In this document: positions 23,771-35,359 of the stretch, piece by piece
How positions within the stretch are numbered: position 1 is the stretch's first letter
How the letters are laid out: every line of letters begins with the position of its first letter
Assembly (NCBI GenBank): GCA_003252455.1
Contig: QKED01000112.1
Coordinates: forward strand, 1 to 49,124
Direction of reading: 5' to 3'
DNA from: Gammaproteobacteria bacterium
Lineage (GTDB): Bacteria; Pseudomonadota; Gammaproteobacteria; Thiohalomonadales; Thiohalomonadaceae
DNA length: 49,124 nucleotides
The notes under the pieces: model-generated
Databases searched by the model: none
The model's input: the letters and a program-made list of their open reading frames with translations, nothing else
Told to the model about the DNA's origin: nothing
Made by a program: the position numbers and the translations under genes

Positions 23771-26700
23771 ATGTCCCCCCTGCCCTACTCCCACAGAGTC
23801 CGCTTGATACGCCGTCTGCTGACGCTGTTCGTGCTCGTCCTGCTCGCCTCTTCGGCCGAGGCCAACCACCGCTCGTTGGTGATCCAACTACCGTGGAAAC
23901 ACCAGTTCGAGTTCGCCGGGCTCTACGCCGCCATCGACCAGGGTTACTACGCCAGCGCCGGGCTCGATGTGAAGCTGGTGGAGTACCAACCGGGGCTCGA
24001 CGTGGTCGACGAGGTACTCCGTGGTCGGGCCGACTTTGGCCTATTCCACAGTGGCCTCATCGCGGCACGCCTCGATGGCCTACCGGTGACCCTGTTGGCC
24101 AACTACTTCAAACGCCTGCCGCTCGTCATCATCACCCGCCCCGAGGTGACCGACCTCGCCCAGTTGCGCGGCCAGCGCATCATGGTCGCCGCCAAGGACC
24201 TCGACTCCCCGCTCTACCAACGCGCCTTTCAGATCGCCGGTCTGACGCCCGGGGAGAACCTGGAGGTGGTGCCGCACAGCTTCGATGCGGGCCCCTTCAT
24301 CCGCGGCGAGGTGGAGGCGATGAGCGCCTACTCCAGCAACGAGCCCTACTACCTAGAGTCTCAGGGGATCCCCTTTCGCCTGCACCCCCTCGCCGACCTC
24401 TTACCGACCCTCGGAGACCTCTACCTCTTCACCTCCGAACGCAACGCGGCCCTCGATCCCACCACCACCCAGGCACTGGTGGAGGCGACCAACAAGGGCT
24501 GGCGCTACGCGCTCAAGCACCAGGAGGAGGTGATCGAACTGATCCTGCGCGACTACAGCCAACGCAAGAGTCGCGAGGCGCTGCGTTACGAAGCAGGCAA
24601 GACGCGTGACCTGATCATGCCCCTCCCCCTGCCCATCGGCTGGGTCCACCCCAGCCTCATCGAGGACGCCGCCGCCACCATCCGCCCGCAGGCCGACGCG
24701 CAGATGCTGGCACGCCTGAGCGGCTTCATCTTCCAGCCCACCCCGCTCACCCCGATCCCCCTGAGCCGTGACGAACAGGCGTGGCTGGAACAGCACCCGG
24801 TCTTGCGCCTGGGCGCCGATGCCAGTTGGTACCCTTACGTGGCACCGCAGGAGGGCGGCGAGGTGCGCGGTGTCGAGGGTGAACTCATCGAACTCATCAA
24901 CACCCTGACCGGGGCCAATATCCAGTTGGTGGTGGGGGAGTGGCAGGAGATGCTGGCCCAGGCCGAACGCGGGGAGTTGGACGGCCTGGCCCTCTCCGTG
25001 GCCCACCCCGAGCGGGCCGAGCACTTCCTCTTCACCCACAGCCTCTACTCGGTGCAGAAGCTCATCTTCACCGCTCAGCGTAGCGACAGCGACTGGAGCC
25101 CCCACAGCCTCGCGGAACTCAACCAACACCGCGTCGGCTACCAGAGCGGCAATCTCAGCGAGCACAAGCTCCTCAGCCGGGCCGGTGTGGGCGTACACCC
25201 GATCCCCCTGGCGGATGGGCCTAGCCTACTGGCCGCCCTGGAGAGCGGCGAGATCGACGCGTTTATCGCCTCACGCGCCCTGTTCCACAGCCTCGACGAG
25301 GGGCAGTTGGCGAGGGTGCGGGTAGCCTTCGGCATCCCCGAGAGCGAGACCCCGATGGTCTACTCTATCCGCCGCGACCGCGCCGTGCTCCAGCGCATCT
25401 TGGAGAAGGCACTGCAGCAGATCAGCCCCGCCCAGGTCGAGGCGATCCTCGCCCGCTGGGACCTTATCACCCCCGCCGGGCACGGCGAGCAGTTGCCCAT
25501 CCCCCCGAACCTGGCGCAGTGGCGCGACGCGCACCCGCGCCTGTACTACTGCTACGCGCCCGACCACGCCCCCTACGACTTCAACGACATGGGCCACCAC
25601 CGCGGCCTCTTCGCCGACTACCTGCAGCTCTTCGCCCGACGCCTCAAGCTCCAGTTCGTGCCGGTGGAGAGCCGCAGTTGGAGCGAGGCCCAAGAGCGCC
25701 TGAAGCGGCGTGAATGCGACTTCATCTCCGGCATCAGCCCCTCCCACAATCGCAGTGACTGGGTCAGTTTCAGCAACCACTTCACCCACCTGGAACTGCT
25801 GCTGCTGGCCCTCCCGGACAAGCCCTACACCCCCGACCTCGACAGCCTCAACGGCAAGACCCTCGGCGTCCCCGCGCAGAGCTCGATGTACGAGCAGCTG
25901 CGCGAACGCCACCCCGGGGTCAACCTGCTCGAAAGCCCGGCGAGCCAGATCAGCGAGCTGCTCGACCGCGGCCAGGTCTACGCCTACGTCATCCCCTTCG
26001 AGGCAGCCACCGCGATGCTGCACGAGCGACTCTTCAACTACCGCGTCATCGGTACGTTGGAGACCACCACCCCAGTGGCCATCGGCGTGCGCCCCGACTG
26101 GCCCGAGCTGCGCATGCTCTTCGACCTGGCCATCGAGAGCCTCGAACCGAGCACCCACCAGCAGCTGCGCCAATCCTGGAGCACCTACACCATCGAGCGC
26201 CGTGTGGACTACACGCGCCTCTGGTCCGTGCTACTCGTCACCACGCTGATCCTGCTCGCCTTCTGGGTCTGGATCTACAAACTGCGCTCGCTCAACCTGC
26301 AACTCGCCCGTGCCAAACAGAGTGCCGAACAGGCCAACCTGGCCAAGAGTCGCTTCATCGCCACCATCAGCCACGAGCTACGCACGCCACTCAACGGCAT
26401 CCTCGGTTACGCCTACGTGCTACGCCAGCGCGGGGTCGGCGAGGAGAGCCGTCTGCACCACGCCAAGGTGGTGGAGCAGAGCGGTCGCCACCTACTGCGC
26501 ATGATCAACGACCTACTCGACCTGGCCCAGGTCGAAGAGGGGCGCCTGGAACTCCACCCCCAACCCTTCGAACTGTGTGAGCTGGTGACCGAGGTGGGGG
26601 CGATCATCGCCCCGCGCGCCGAACAGAAAAACCTGCTGCTCACCCTCGACCACCCCAGTCTGGGGCAGCCACTGTACGGGGACCGTCAACGCCTCCAGCA

Positions 26701-27748
26701 GGTGCTGCTCAACCTCCTCGGCAATGCGGTGAAGTTCTGCCCCAGTGGCGAGGTGCGCCTGCAGGTGGAGCGCACCGACGCGGGCGCCAGCCCATGCCTG
26801 CGCTTCGCGGTCATCGATCAGGGGCCCGGCATCCCTGCCGAGCAGCTCCCACAGGTCTTTCTCCCCTTCGAACAGGCCGATCAGGGTAAGCGCCTCGGTG
26901 AGGGGAGCGGTCTGGGGCTGAGTATCAGTCGCGCCCTGGTCGAGCTGCTCGGCGGCCGCCTGGAGCTGCAGAGCCGCTGCGTCAACGGCGCCTGGAGCGC
27001 CACCTGTCCGGCCCCACCACCGCCCCCAGCCCAGGCCCACGGCACCCACGCCTGGTTCGAGCTCCAGCTCCCCTTCGCCACCCCGATACCGACCGCGGGG
27101 TCGCTGCTCGTACACAGCGACAGTGGCCGCGCCCCCAAGGTGGTGCTGGTCGAGGCCCGAGAGAGTGAGCGCACCCTCTTCGCCGAGCTACTGCACCCAC
27201 TGGCGCTGGTGTTCAGCGCCCACGCCAGCCTGGCGGCAGCGATGCAGATGGAGGCCGAAGTCGACCTGCTGCTGCTGCCCATGCGCCACGGCCTGGAGCA
27301 CGCCCCACAGCTCCTCGCGACCATCCGCCAGGAGCCCGGTTGGGGCGAGGTGCCCATCGTGCTCCTGCCACTGACGCGCGAGACCCTCTCGGCGGAGCAG
27401 ATGGAGGCGCTCGGCGTGCTCGCCTGTCTGCCCCTACCCCTCGACCCGCTGGCGCTGCACCGACTGCTGGCACGCAACTTCGACCTGTCGCTCCAGACCC
27501 AGGCGTCCCAGGCGCCCACCGATGCGCTCCCGGCCATCTACCCGGATATGGATGCCCTACAGCACATCGCCGAGCTCATCGAGGCTGGCGAGATCGCCCA
27601 GCTACTGGCACTCGGCGACACCTACACCGTGCGCTATCCGAGCTTTGCAACCCAACTCATCCGATTGAGTCGCGAGCTGCGCCTGGACGAGGCCCAGGGC
27701 CTGATCAGGCGACTGCAAAGCCAGTCGCAAAAGGAGCAGAACATGTAG
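23771..27748 (+). CDS. Transmembrane hybrid histidine kinase with NMT1-like and two SBP-type sensor domains and a pseudo-receiver
   Basis: The 1325-residue protein has a signal segment (1-32), an NMT1/THI5-like binding domain (about 33-315; LPWKHQFEFAGLYAAIDQGYY), two family-3 solute-binding domains (about 331-565 and 577-812), one membrane helix (about 817-836), HisKA with His868 in ISHELRTPLNG, and an ATPase domain with N box NLLGNAVKF, DQGPGIP and GLGLSIS. The C-terminal receiver-like part (about 1121-1237) has lost its sites: VVLVEA replaces the acidic pair and LLLLPM sits where the phosphoacceptor Asp should be. NMT1/THI5 domains bind thiamine-pyrimidine precursors or other small organics, so the ligand is only a guess. 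The active receivers of the next gene, 93 bases downstream, are the likely phosphate targets. Confidence 0.85.
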   Translation: MSPLPYSHRVRLIRRLLTLFVLVLLASSAEANHRSLVIQLPWKHQFEFAGLYAAIDQGYYASAGLDVKLVEYQPGLDVVDEVLRGRADFGLFHSGLIAARLDGLPVTLLANYFKRLPLVIITRPEVTDLAQLRGQRIMVAAKDLDSPLYQRAFQIAGLTPGENLEVVPHSFDAGPFIRGEVEAMSAYSSNEPYYLESQGIPFRLHPLADLLPTLGDLYLFTSERNAALDPTTTQALVEATNKGWRYALKHQEEVIELILRDYSQRKSREALRYEAGKTRDLIMPLPLPIGWVHPSLIEDAAATIRPQADAQMLARLSGFIFQPTPLTPIPLSRDEQAWLEQHPVLRLGADASWYPYVAPQEGGEVRGVEGELIELINTLTGANIQLVVGEWQEMLAQAERGELDGLALSVAHPERAEHFLFTHSLYSVQKLIFTAQRSDSDWSPHSLAELNQHRVGYQSGNLSEHKLLSRAGVGVHPIPLADGPSLLAALESGEIDAFIASRALFHSLDEGQLARVRVAFGIPESETPMVYSIRRDRAVLQRILEKALQQISPAQVEAILARWDLITPAGHGEQLPIPPNLAQWRDAHPRLYYCYAPDHAPYDFNDMGHHRGLFADYLQLFARRLKLQFVPVESRSWSEAQERLKRRECDFISGISPSHNRSDWVSFSNHFTHLELLLLALPDKPYTPDLDSLNGKTLGVPAQSSMYEQLRERHPGVNLLESPASQISELLDRGQVYAYVIPFEAATAMLHERLFNYRVIGTLETTTPVAIGVRPDWPELRMLFDLAIESLEPSTHQQLRQSWSTYTIERRVDYTRLWSVLLVTTLILLAFWVWIYKLRSLNLQLARAKQSAEQANLAKSRFIATISHELRTPLNGILGYAYVLRQRGVGEESRLHHAKVVEQSGRHLLRMINDLLDLAQVEEGRLELHPQPFELCELVTEVGAIIAPRAEQKNLLLTLDHPSLGQPLYGDRQRLQQVLLNLLGNAVKFCPSGEVRLQVERTDAGASPCLRFAVIDQGPGIPAEQLPQVFLPFEQADQGKRLGEGSGLGLSISRALVELLGGRLELQSRCVNGAWSATCPAPPPPPAQAHGTHAWFELQLPFATPIPTAGSLLVHSDSGRAPKVVLVEARESERTLFAELLHPLALVFSAHASLAAAMQMEAEVDLLLLPMRHGLEHAPQLLATIRQEPGWGEVPIVLLPLTRETLSAEQMEALGVLACLPLPLDPLALHRLLARNFDLSLQTQASQAPTDALPAIYPDMDALQHIAELIEAGEIAQLLALGDTYTVRYPSFATQLIRLSRELRLDEAQGLIRRLQSQSQKEQNM

Positions 27749-27841
27749 GCAAAGCACCGGGGTGGTGTAGTATTTGAACCGGTAACTCATGTATCTTTTC
27801 CACCCTCGCCCCACGCGCTCAGTGAATGGTGATCGCACGCC

Positions 27842-29731
<1,890 letters not shown>

Positions 29732-29764
29732 AATGGGCGCAGTACCACCCCTGCGGAGCCCAGC

Positions 29765-30991
29765 ATGCTCGACAACACCCTGACCTTGATCCTCGCCGGC
29801 GGCGTCGGCAGCCGCCTCAAGCCCCTCACCGCCCACCGCTCCAAGCCAGCGGTGCCGTTCGGCGGCAAGTACCGCATCATCGACTTCTGCCTGGCCAACT
29901 GCCTGCACTCGGGGTTGCGCCGCGTCCTGGTACTCACCCAGTACAAATCCCTCTCGCTGCAGAAGCACCTGCGCGATGGCTGGTCCATCTTCAACCCGGA
30001 GCTGGGCGAATACATCACCCCCATCCCGCCGCAGATGCAGGATGGCGAGCGCTTCTACAGCGGCACCGCCGACGCCATCTACCAAAACCTCTACCTACTG
30101 GAGCGCAACCAGGCCGACCACGTACTGATCCTCTCCGCCGACCACATCTACCGTATGGACTATGCGGCGATGCTGGAGCAGCACGTGGCGAGCGGCGCCG
30201 ACGTCACCATCGCCTGCATGGAGACCAGCGTGCAGGAGGCGGTCAACTTCGGCGTCATGCGCGTGGACGACGAGGGGCGCATCGTCGACTTCCACGAGAA
30301 GCCCGAGACCCCCGCCACCCTCCCCGACGAGCCGGCCCATTCGTTGGTCTCCATGGGTATCTACCTCTTCCGCATGGACCTGCTGCAGCAGGTGCTGATG
30401 AGCGACCACGCCGCCGAGGCGTCGAACCACGACTTCGGACAGGACATAATCCCCGCCCTCATCGGTGCGCGCCGGGTGATGAGCTACCGCTTCGGCGGTG
30501 CCGGCGGACGCGTCTCCTGTGACCGCTACTGGCGCGACGTGGGCACCCTCGACGCCTACTATCAGGCCAACATGGACCTGCTGGAGGCGGTGCCACCGCT
30601 CGACCTCTACCAGCCCGACTGGGCCATCCGCACCCACCAGAAGCAGGCCCCGCCAGCGCGTACCGTGCCCGGCGCCTCTGGCAGCGAGGGGATCTTCATC
30701 AACTCCATCATCGCCGGGGGCAGCGTCATCTCCGGCGGCAGCGTGCAGCACAGCATCCTCTTCCCGCGCGTCTTCGTCGGCGACGAGGCAGTGGTGGAGC
30801 AGTCGATCCTCTTCGAGGGGGTGAAGGTGGGGGCCGGGGCACGGCTGCTGCGGGTCATCGTCGACCGCGACGTGCAGATCCCGCCCGGCGAACACATCGG
30901 CTACGACCTGGCACGCGACCGCCAGCGCTTCACCGTCTCCGAACAGGGGGTGGTGGTGGTGCCGCGCGGCTACCGCTTCGAGGGCCGATAA
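29765..30991 (+). CDS. glgC: Glucose-1-phosphate adenylyltransferase GlgC
   Basis: GlgC makes ADP-glucose for glycogen synthesis. The 408-residue protein has the nucleotidyltransferase N-terminus LILAGGVGSRLKPLT, then SKPAVPFGGKYRIIDF, GTADAIYQNLYLL, LSADHIYRMDY, NFGVMRVDDEGRI, FHEKPETP and YWRDVGTLDAYY, and a C-terminal left-handed beta-helix. GGAG lies eight bases before ATG 29765. No other glycogen gene is adjacent. Placement right after two sensor kinases suggests shared transcription with them. It converges with the GlxA-type regulator, 19 bases apart. Confidence 0.95.
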   Translation: MLDNTLTLILAGGVGSRLKPLTAHRSKPAVPFGGKYRIIDFCLANCLHSGLRRVLVLTQYKSLSLQKHLRDGWSIFNPELGEYITPIPPQMQDGERFYSGTADAIYQNLYLLERNQADHVLILSADHIYRMDYAAMLEQHVASGADVTIACMETSVQEAVNFGVMRVDDEGRIVDFHEKPETPATLPDEPAHSLVSMGIYLFRMDLLQQVLMSDHAAEASNHDFGQDIIPALIGARRVMSYRFGGAGGRVSCDRYWRDVGTLDAYYQANMDLLEAVPPLDLYQPDWAIRTHQKQAPPARTVPGASGSEGIFINSIIAGGSVISGGSVQHSILFPRVFVGDEAVVEQSILFEGVKVGAGARLLRVIVDRDVQIPPGEHIGYDLARDRQRFTVSEQGVVVVPRGYRFEGR

Positions 30992-31010
30992 CCCCGCCAG
31001 CCACCGCGCC

Positions 31011-32003
31011 CTACCCGGGGGCGCGGAAGCGGCGCCGATACTCCCCCGGCCCCAGGTCACAGTGGCGGGTGAAGGCCCGGCGCAGCGAGGAGGCATCGGC
31101 GAAACCCACCTCGGCGGCGATCTGCGCGATGCTCTGGCCCCCGCACTCCAGCAGTTGTTTGGCCCGCTCCACGCGCAGTGCATGTAGATAGGCGAGTGGC
31201 GGCAGGCCGGTGGCGGCGCGAAAACGCCGATGCAGGGTGCGATAGCTGACATGCAGTGCCGCCGCCAGTGCCGTGCTGCCGAGCGGGTCGGCCAGATGTC
31301 CCTCAAGCCAGGCGACGCAGGCGTCCACCAGCGGCTCGTCGAAGTGACGTGGCAACTGCATGTAGGGGCGCTGCGAGACCCGCGCCTCATCCACCAACAT
31401 CACCGCACCGACGCGGCGCGCCAAGGTGTGACCACACAGGCGACGTAACAGGTGCAGCGTCAGCTCGGTGTGGGCACTCATCGCCCCGGCGGTGAGCACC
31501 CGCCCGTCGTCCACCACCACCCGCCCCACATCCACCCGCAGTGCCGGGTAGCGCGCCGCCAGCACCTCGCCCATCCACCAGGTGGTGGTCACCTTGTGGC
31601 CGTCGAGTAGGCCGCTCTGCGCCAGGACGAAGACGCCGTAGCAGCTGGCCGCCACCAGGGTCTCCTCGGGTAGCGCGCGCAGGCACTCCACGGCGGGGTG
31701 CCAGACCCCCTGCAGGTGGGCCACCAGCTCCGGCGTATCGGCGGCGAAGAAGCCCGGCATGAGCACGGCGGCGTAGCCCTCCAACCGCGCGGGCAACGGC
31801 GCGGTCGTGAGGCTCAACCCCGGGGCCAAGGCGATGGCCCCACCCGAGGGGGAGAAGATATCGAGGCGCGGGGTACGCGTGGGATCGATACGCGCGGCGA
31901 TACGCAGTAGGTCGAGGGTGGCGCTGACACTGGAGGGGGTGGCCCCGGGGGCGACCAGGAGGGCGAGGGGCAACATGGCAGAAACCGCGCGCGAAATGGC
32001 CAT
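31011..32003 (-). CDS. GlxA-family (DJ-1/PfpI plus AraC) transcriptional regulator
   Basis: The 330-residue protein has an N-terminal DJ-1/PfpI-like domain (LALLVAPGATPSSVSATLDLL, and VAASCYGVFVLAQSGLLDG with a Cys at the nucleophile elbow) and a C-terminal AraC double helix-turn-helix (STALAAALHVSYRTLHRRF and SIAQIAAEVGFADASSLRRAF). The start may be ATG 32003 or the ATG nine codons later; neither has a strong ribosome-binding site. It is divergent from the isochorismatase-like gene by 65 bases, so it likely regulates that gene. The ligand is unknown. Confidence 0.85.
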   Translation of the reverse strand: MAISRAVSAMLPLALLVAPGATPSSVSATLDLLRIAARIDPTRTPRLDIFSPSGGAIALAPGLSLTTAPLPARLEGYAAVLMPGFFAADTPELVAHLQGVWHPAVECLRALPEETLVAASCYGVFVLAQSGLLDGHKVTTTWWMGEVLAARYPALRVDVGRVVVDDGRVLTAGAMSAHTELTLHLLRRLCGHTLARRVGAVMLVDEARVSQRPYMQLPRHFDEPLVDACVAWLEGHLADPLGSTALAAALHVSYRTLHRRFRAATGLPPLAYLHALRVERAKQLLECGGQSIAQIAAEVGFADASSLRRAFTRHCDLGPGEYRRRFRAPG

Positions 32004-32068
32004 TCTGCCACTGCTCGGGGTGGGGTTGAAGGGGCATTCTCACCGCTCCACCCAACGGAGAGCGACCC

Positions 32069-32743
32069 ATGTCCCCACGCAACACCCTGCTCTGCGGCCT
32101 CCTCGGCCTCACCCTCCTCAGCGCCCCGCCGCTGCACGCCGCCCCCGCTACGCCACCGCCCACCCTCTGGCAACTGGCCGGGGCCGAGCCCACCACGGCC
32201 CACCTCGGCGACAGCGTGTTGGTGATCATCGACGCCCAACGCGAATACCTCGACGGCGCCCTACCGCTGGCCGGGGTCGAGGCGGCGATCGACGCCACCG
32301 CCGCGCTGCTGGCGCGCGCGCGCCGGGCCGGCACCCCGGTGATCCACGTGGTACACCACGGCGGCGGTGCCCTGTTCAACCCCGAGGGGCCCTACTTCGC
32401 CATCGTCCCGGCACTCGCCCCGCGCCCCGACGAGGTGGTGATCGAGAAGCGCCTGCCCAACGCCTTCGCCGGTACCGAGCTGCAGGCGACCCTCGCCGCC
32501 CTGGGGCGTCAGCAGCTGATCCTCACCGGCTTCATGACCCACATGTGCCTGAGCAGCACCACCCGCGCGGCCCTCGACCTCGGCTATCGGAGCACCCTGG
32601 TGGCCGAGGCGAGCGCGACCCGCGACCTGCCCGACGGACGCGGTGGCACGGTATCGGCGGCAGAGGTACAGCGGGCGGCGCTGGCCGCGTTGCGTGACCG
32701 CTTCGCCCTGGTGGTGGAGCGCGGCGCGGCGATCCCCGAATAG
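32069..32743 (+). CDS. Secreted isochorismatase-like cysteine hydrolase
   Basis: The 224-residue protein has a signal peptide (MSPRNTLLCGLLGLTLLSAP with LHA cleavage) and an isochorismatase fold. The catalytic triad is visible: Asp in VLVIIDAQREYLDG, Lys in VIEKRLPNAF and Cys in TGFMTHMCLSSTTRAA, with a cis-peptide-type GFMTH. Such enzymes hydrolyse amides or vinyl ethers (nicotinamide, N-carbamoyl compounds, isochorismate). Most are cytoplasmic, so export to the periplasm is notable. It is divergent from the GlxA-type regulator and convergent with tauE two bases away. Confidence 0.85.
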   Translation: MSPRNTLLCGLLGLTLLSAPPLHAAPATPPPTLWQLAGAEPTTAHLGDSVLVIIDAQREYLDGALPLAGVEAAIDATAALLARARRAGTPVIHVVHHGGGALFNPEGPYFAIVPALAPRPDEVVIEKRLPNAFAGTELQATLAALGRQQLILTGFMTHMCLSSTTRAALDLGYRSTLVAEASATRDLPDGRGGTVSAAEVQRAALAALRDRFALVVERGAAIPE

Positions 32744-32745
32744 CC

Positions 32746-33537
32746 TCAGGCGAGCAGCATGCGCGCGCCGAGCAGCGCCAGGAAGAGCGCAAAACCGCGT
32801 TTGAGCTTGGCCGCCGGTAGACGGTGGGCCAGGTGCGCCCCGAGCGGGGCGGAGAGGACGCTGGCGAGGCAGATGCCGAGCAGCGCCGGGAGATGGATAT
32901 AGCCGACCGCCGCGTCGGGCAGCCCGGCGCTACCGAGGCCGATCCAGAGGTAGCCTGCCGCCCCGGAGAGGGCGATGGGCAGCCCCACGGCCGCAGAGGT
33001 GGCCACCGCCTCGCGCATGGTCTGGTTGCCCCAGACCAAAAAGGGCACGGTGAGGGTGCCGCCGCCGATGCCGACGATGGCCGAGACGGTGCCGATCACG
33101 ACCCCGCCCACCCCCATGGCCCACCCACCCGGCGGCTCGCTACCCAGCTCCGGCGCGGCGCCGAACCACATCTGCACCGCCACCGCCAGCTCGAACAGAC
33201 CGAACACAATACGCAGGTCGGCACCCGGCATCAGGTGCGCCAGCCAGGCGCCGAGCTGGGCCCCGACGAGGATCCCGGGGACGATGCGCCAGAAGATGGG
33301 CCAACGCACCGCACCGCGACGGTGATGGGCGCGTACCGAGGAGATGGAGGTGAAGATGATGGTGGCCAGGGAGGTACCGAGGGCCAGGTGCATGACCACC
33401 TGGGGCTCGACCCCCTGGGCCAGGAAGAGGTGGGCCAACACCGGGACGATGATCAGCCCACCACCGACGCCGAGCAACCCGGCCATCAGCCCGGCGGCGG
33501 CGCCGAGCGCCAGGTAGGTGGTCAGCGCGGGGAGCAA
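32746..33537 (-). CDS. TauE/SafE-family sulfite/anion exporter-like permease
   Basis: The 263-residue protein has about eight hydrophobic segments and the family repeats GLLGVGGGLIIVPVL and AIVGIGGGTLTVPFLVW, one per half. TauE/SafE members move sulfite, sulfoacetate or other organic sulfonates; the substrate here is unknown. The start codon appears to be TTG (33535-33537), since no ATG lies between the upstream gene and the first helix. It begins six bases after the stop of the upstream unknown gene, so the two are likely co-transcribed. Confidence 0.85.
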   Translation of the reverse strand: MLPALTTYLALGAAAGLMAGLLGVGGGLIIVPVLAHLFLAQGVEPQVVMHLALGTSLATIIFTSISSVRAHHRRGAVRWPIFWRIVPGILVGAQLGAWLAHLMPGADLRIVFGLFELAVAVQMWFGAAPELGSEPPGGWAMGVGGVVIGTVSAIVGIGGGTLTVPFLVWGNQTMREAVATSAAVGLPIALSGAAGYLWIGLGSAGLPDAAVGYIHLPALLGICLASVLSAPLGAHLAHRLPAAKLKRGFALFLALLGARMLLA

Positions 33538-33543
33538 GGGGCG

Positions 33544-34170
33544 TCAGCGTCCGCCGAGGTAGCGTTCGAGCACCATCTGCACCGTGCCGTCCATTGCCCC
33601 GAGCTCCTTGCGGTAGCGCTGCAGCAGGGCGACGAGGTCCTGATTCAGGTCCTCGGCGCTGTCGCTGAACTCACGGTAACGCTTGAGGGCGAGGCGCCCC
33701 TCGTCGAAGTTCTTGTTCAGACGGTTGAGGCTGCTGGTCACCTCGCCGATGGGGATGTTCTGCTCATCCACCCCGCGGCGCAGATTGGGCAGCTCCAGCT
33801 CCTCCCAGCCCCGACGCAGCAGCGGGTTGTCGGCGAACGCCGTGTCCATCACCTGCAGCACCTCCTTGTACTCGCGACCGAGGGCGGTGAAGCGGCTCAT
33901 CATCATGCGCAGGTCGTAGCGATACCCGGGGTAGGCGAGCATCAGGCGCCACTCCTGGTCGATCATCGACTCCATGGCCCAGAGGGAGGATTCGCTGCGG
34001 CGCTTCCAGTCGTCGAAGCTGGCGGCGGTGGCGCGCGGGCCCTGGTAGATGGTCTTGTGGTAGTAGACCAGCCCGTTGAGGGTGTCGCGGGTGGTCAGGA
34101 TCGAGGCCCCGTACACGGCCACCATGCCGAGAATCAGCACGACCATAAAGATGAGGATGCGTTTGATCAT
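33544..34170 (-). CDS. Membrane-anchored protein of unknown function
   Basis: The 208-residue protein starts MIKRILIFMVVLILGMVAVYG, a single N-terminal membrane helix or uncleaved signal. An all-helical, charged extracytoplasmic domain follows (YHKTIYQGPRATAASFDDW, then WRLMLAYPGYRYDLRMMMSR). I do not recognise a family; the layout recalls sensor or chemoreceptor-type four-helix ligand domains without an attached output. ATG 34168-34170 is preceded by AGGATAGAG. The frame extends further upstream but that part is not protein-like. It leads into the TauE-type permease. Confidence 0.65.
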   Translation of the reverse strand: MIKRILIFMVVLILGMVAVYGASILTTRDTLNGLVYYHKTIYQGPRATAASFDDWKRRSESSLWAMESMIDQEWRLMLAYPGYRYDLRMMMSRFTALGREYKEVLQVMDTAFADNPLLRRGWEELELPNLRRGVDEQNIPIGEVTSSLNRLNKNFDEGRLALKRYREFSDSAEDLNQDLVALLQRYRKELGAMDGTVQMVLERYLGGR

Positions 34171-34379
34171 GGGCTCTATCCTGCTCGCAGTCGGTCCACC
34201 GGGGAGATGTGGGCCTGAGTATGCTGCCAAGCAAGTCGCCACGCCTTGACCCGTTTGGCAGATCCGCCCCCTCTCGATCGGGCGGGCGTTGGGGTAGTAT
34301 ACCGAAACCACCGCCCGACAGACCCGGGCGGATAGCAAACCTTTGTATCCACCATCCACTTCAGGAGGAGGGGCGCAAG

Positions 34380-35357
34380 ATGCTGCACCAGACCATCGCC
34401 GTGTTCGGCGGCACCGGCTTCGTCGGTCGACACCTCATCGGGCGGCTCGCCGCACAGGGGCGCAAGGTAAAGGTCTTCACCCGGCGCCGTGAACGCCACC
34501 GCGCACTGCTGGTGCTGCCGGGCGTCAGCCTGGTGGAGGGGGATATCTACGACGAGGCCTTCCTGCGCCGCGCGCTCTACGACTGTGACGCGGTGATCAA
34601 CCTGGTGGGGATACTCAACGAAAAGGGCGACGATGGCGCGGGCTTTCGCCACGCCCATGTGGCCCTGCCACGGCGCATCACCAACGCCTGCAGTGCGCTC
34701 GGCATCGAGCGTCTGCTGCACATGAGCGCGCTCAACGCCGACCCGGTCAACGGCACCAGCCACTACCTGCGCAGCAAGGGCGAGGGGGAGAGCCTGGTAC
34801 ACAAGGCGGAGGGGCTCAAGGTCACCTCGTTCCGCCCCTCGGTCATCTTCGGCGCCGACGACAGCTTCTTCAACCGCTTCGCCGCCCTACTGCGCATGAC
34901 CCCGCTGCTCTTCCCCCTGGCCTGCCCCAACGCCCGTTTCGCCCCGGTCTACGTGGGCGACCTGGTGGAGCTGATGGCGCAGAGCCTCGACGACCCGGAG
35001 AGCTTCGGCCAGCGCTACGACATCTGTGGCCCCTACAGCTACACCCTCTATCAGCTGGTGCGCTACACCGCGCGCCAGGTGGGGGTGAGGCGTCTCATCG
35101 TCCCGCTCGGCGACACCCTCAGCCGCCTCCAGGCATTCACCCTACAGTGGCTGCCGGGCAAGCCCTTCTCGATGGACAACTACCGCTCCCTACAGCGTGA
35201 CAGTATCTGTGGCGCCGGCTTCCCCAGCCACTTCGGCATCGAACCGACCCCGCTGGAGGCGGTGGTGCCCTGCTTCTTGCGCGGCGAGTGTAGCCGCGCC
35301 CACTACGACCACTACCGCGCACAGGCGCGTCGCGAGCGACCCGAGGCGGGCGTCTGA
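34380..35357 (+). CDS. NDUFA9-like atypical SDR NAD(P)-binding protein
   Basis: The 325-residue protein is an extended/atypical short-chain dehydrogenase with the nucleotide motif [46 protein letters not shown], and [24 protein letters not shown] in place of the catalytic YxxxK. This matches the complex I NDUFA9 subunit family, whose bacterial members have no settled role. AGGAGG lies about nine bases before ATG 34380. cca starts two bases after its stop, an arrangement I recall from several Gammaproteobacteria. Confidence 0.85.
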   Translation: MLHQTIAVFGGTGFVGRHLIGRLAAQGRKVKVFTRRRERHRALLVLPGVSLVEGDIYDEAFLRRALYDCDAVINLVGILNEKGDDGAGFRHAHVALPRRITNACSALGIERLLHMSALNADPVNGTSHYLRSKGEGESLVHKAEGLKVTSFRPSVIFGADDSFFNRFAALLRMTPLLFPLACPNARFAPVYVGDLVELMAQSLDDPESFGQRYDICGPYSYTLYQLVRYTARQVGVRRLIVPLGDTLSRLQAFTLQWLPGKPFSMDNYRSLQRDSICGAGFPSHFGIEPTPLEAVVPCFLRGECSRAHYDHYRAQARRERPEAGV

Positions 35358-35359
35358 GC

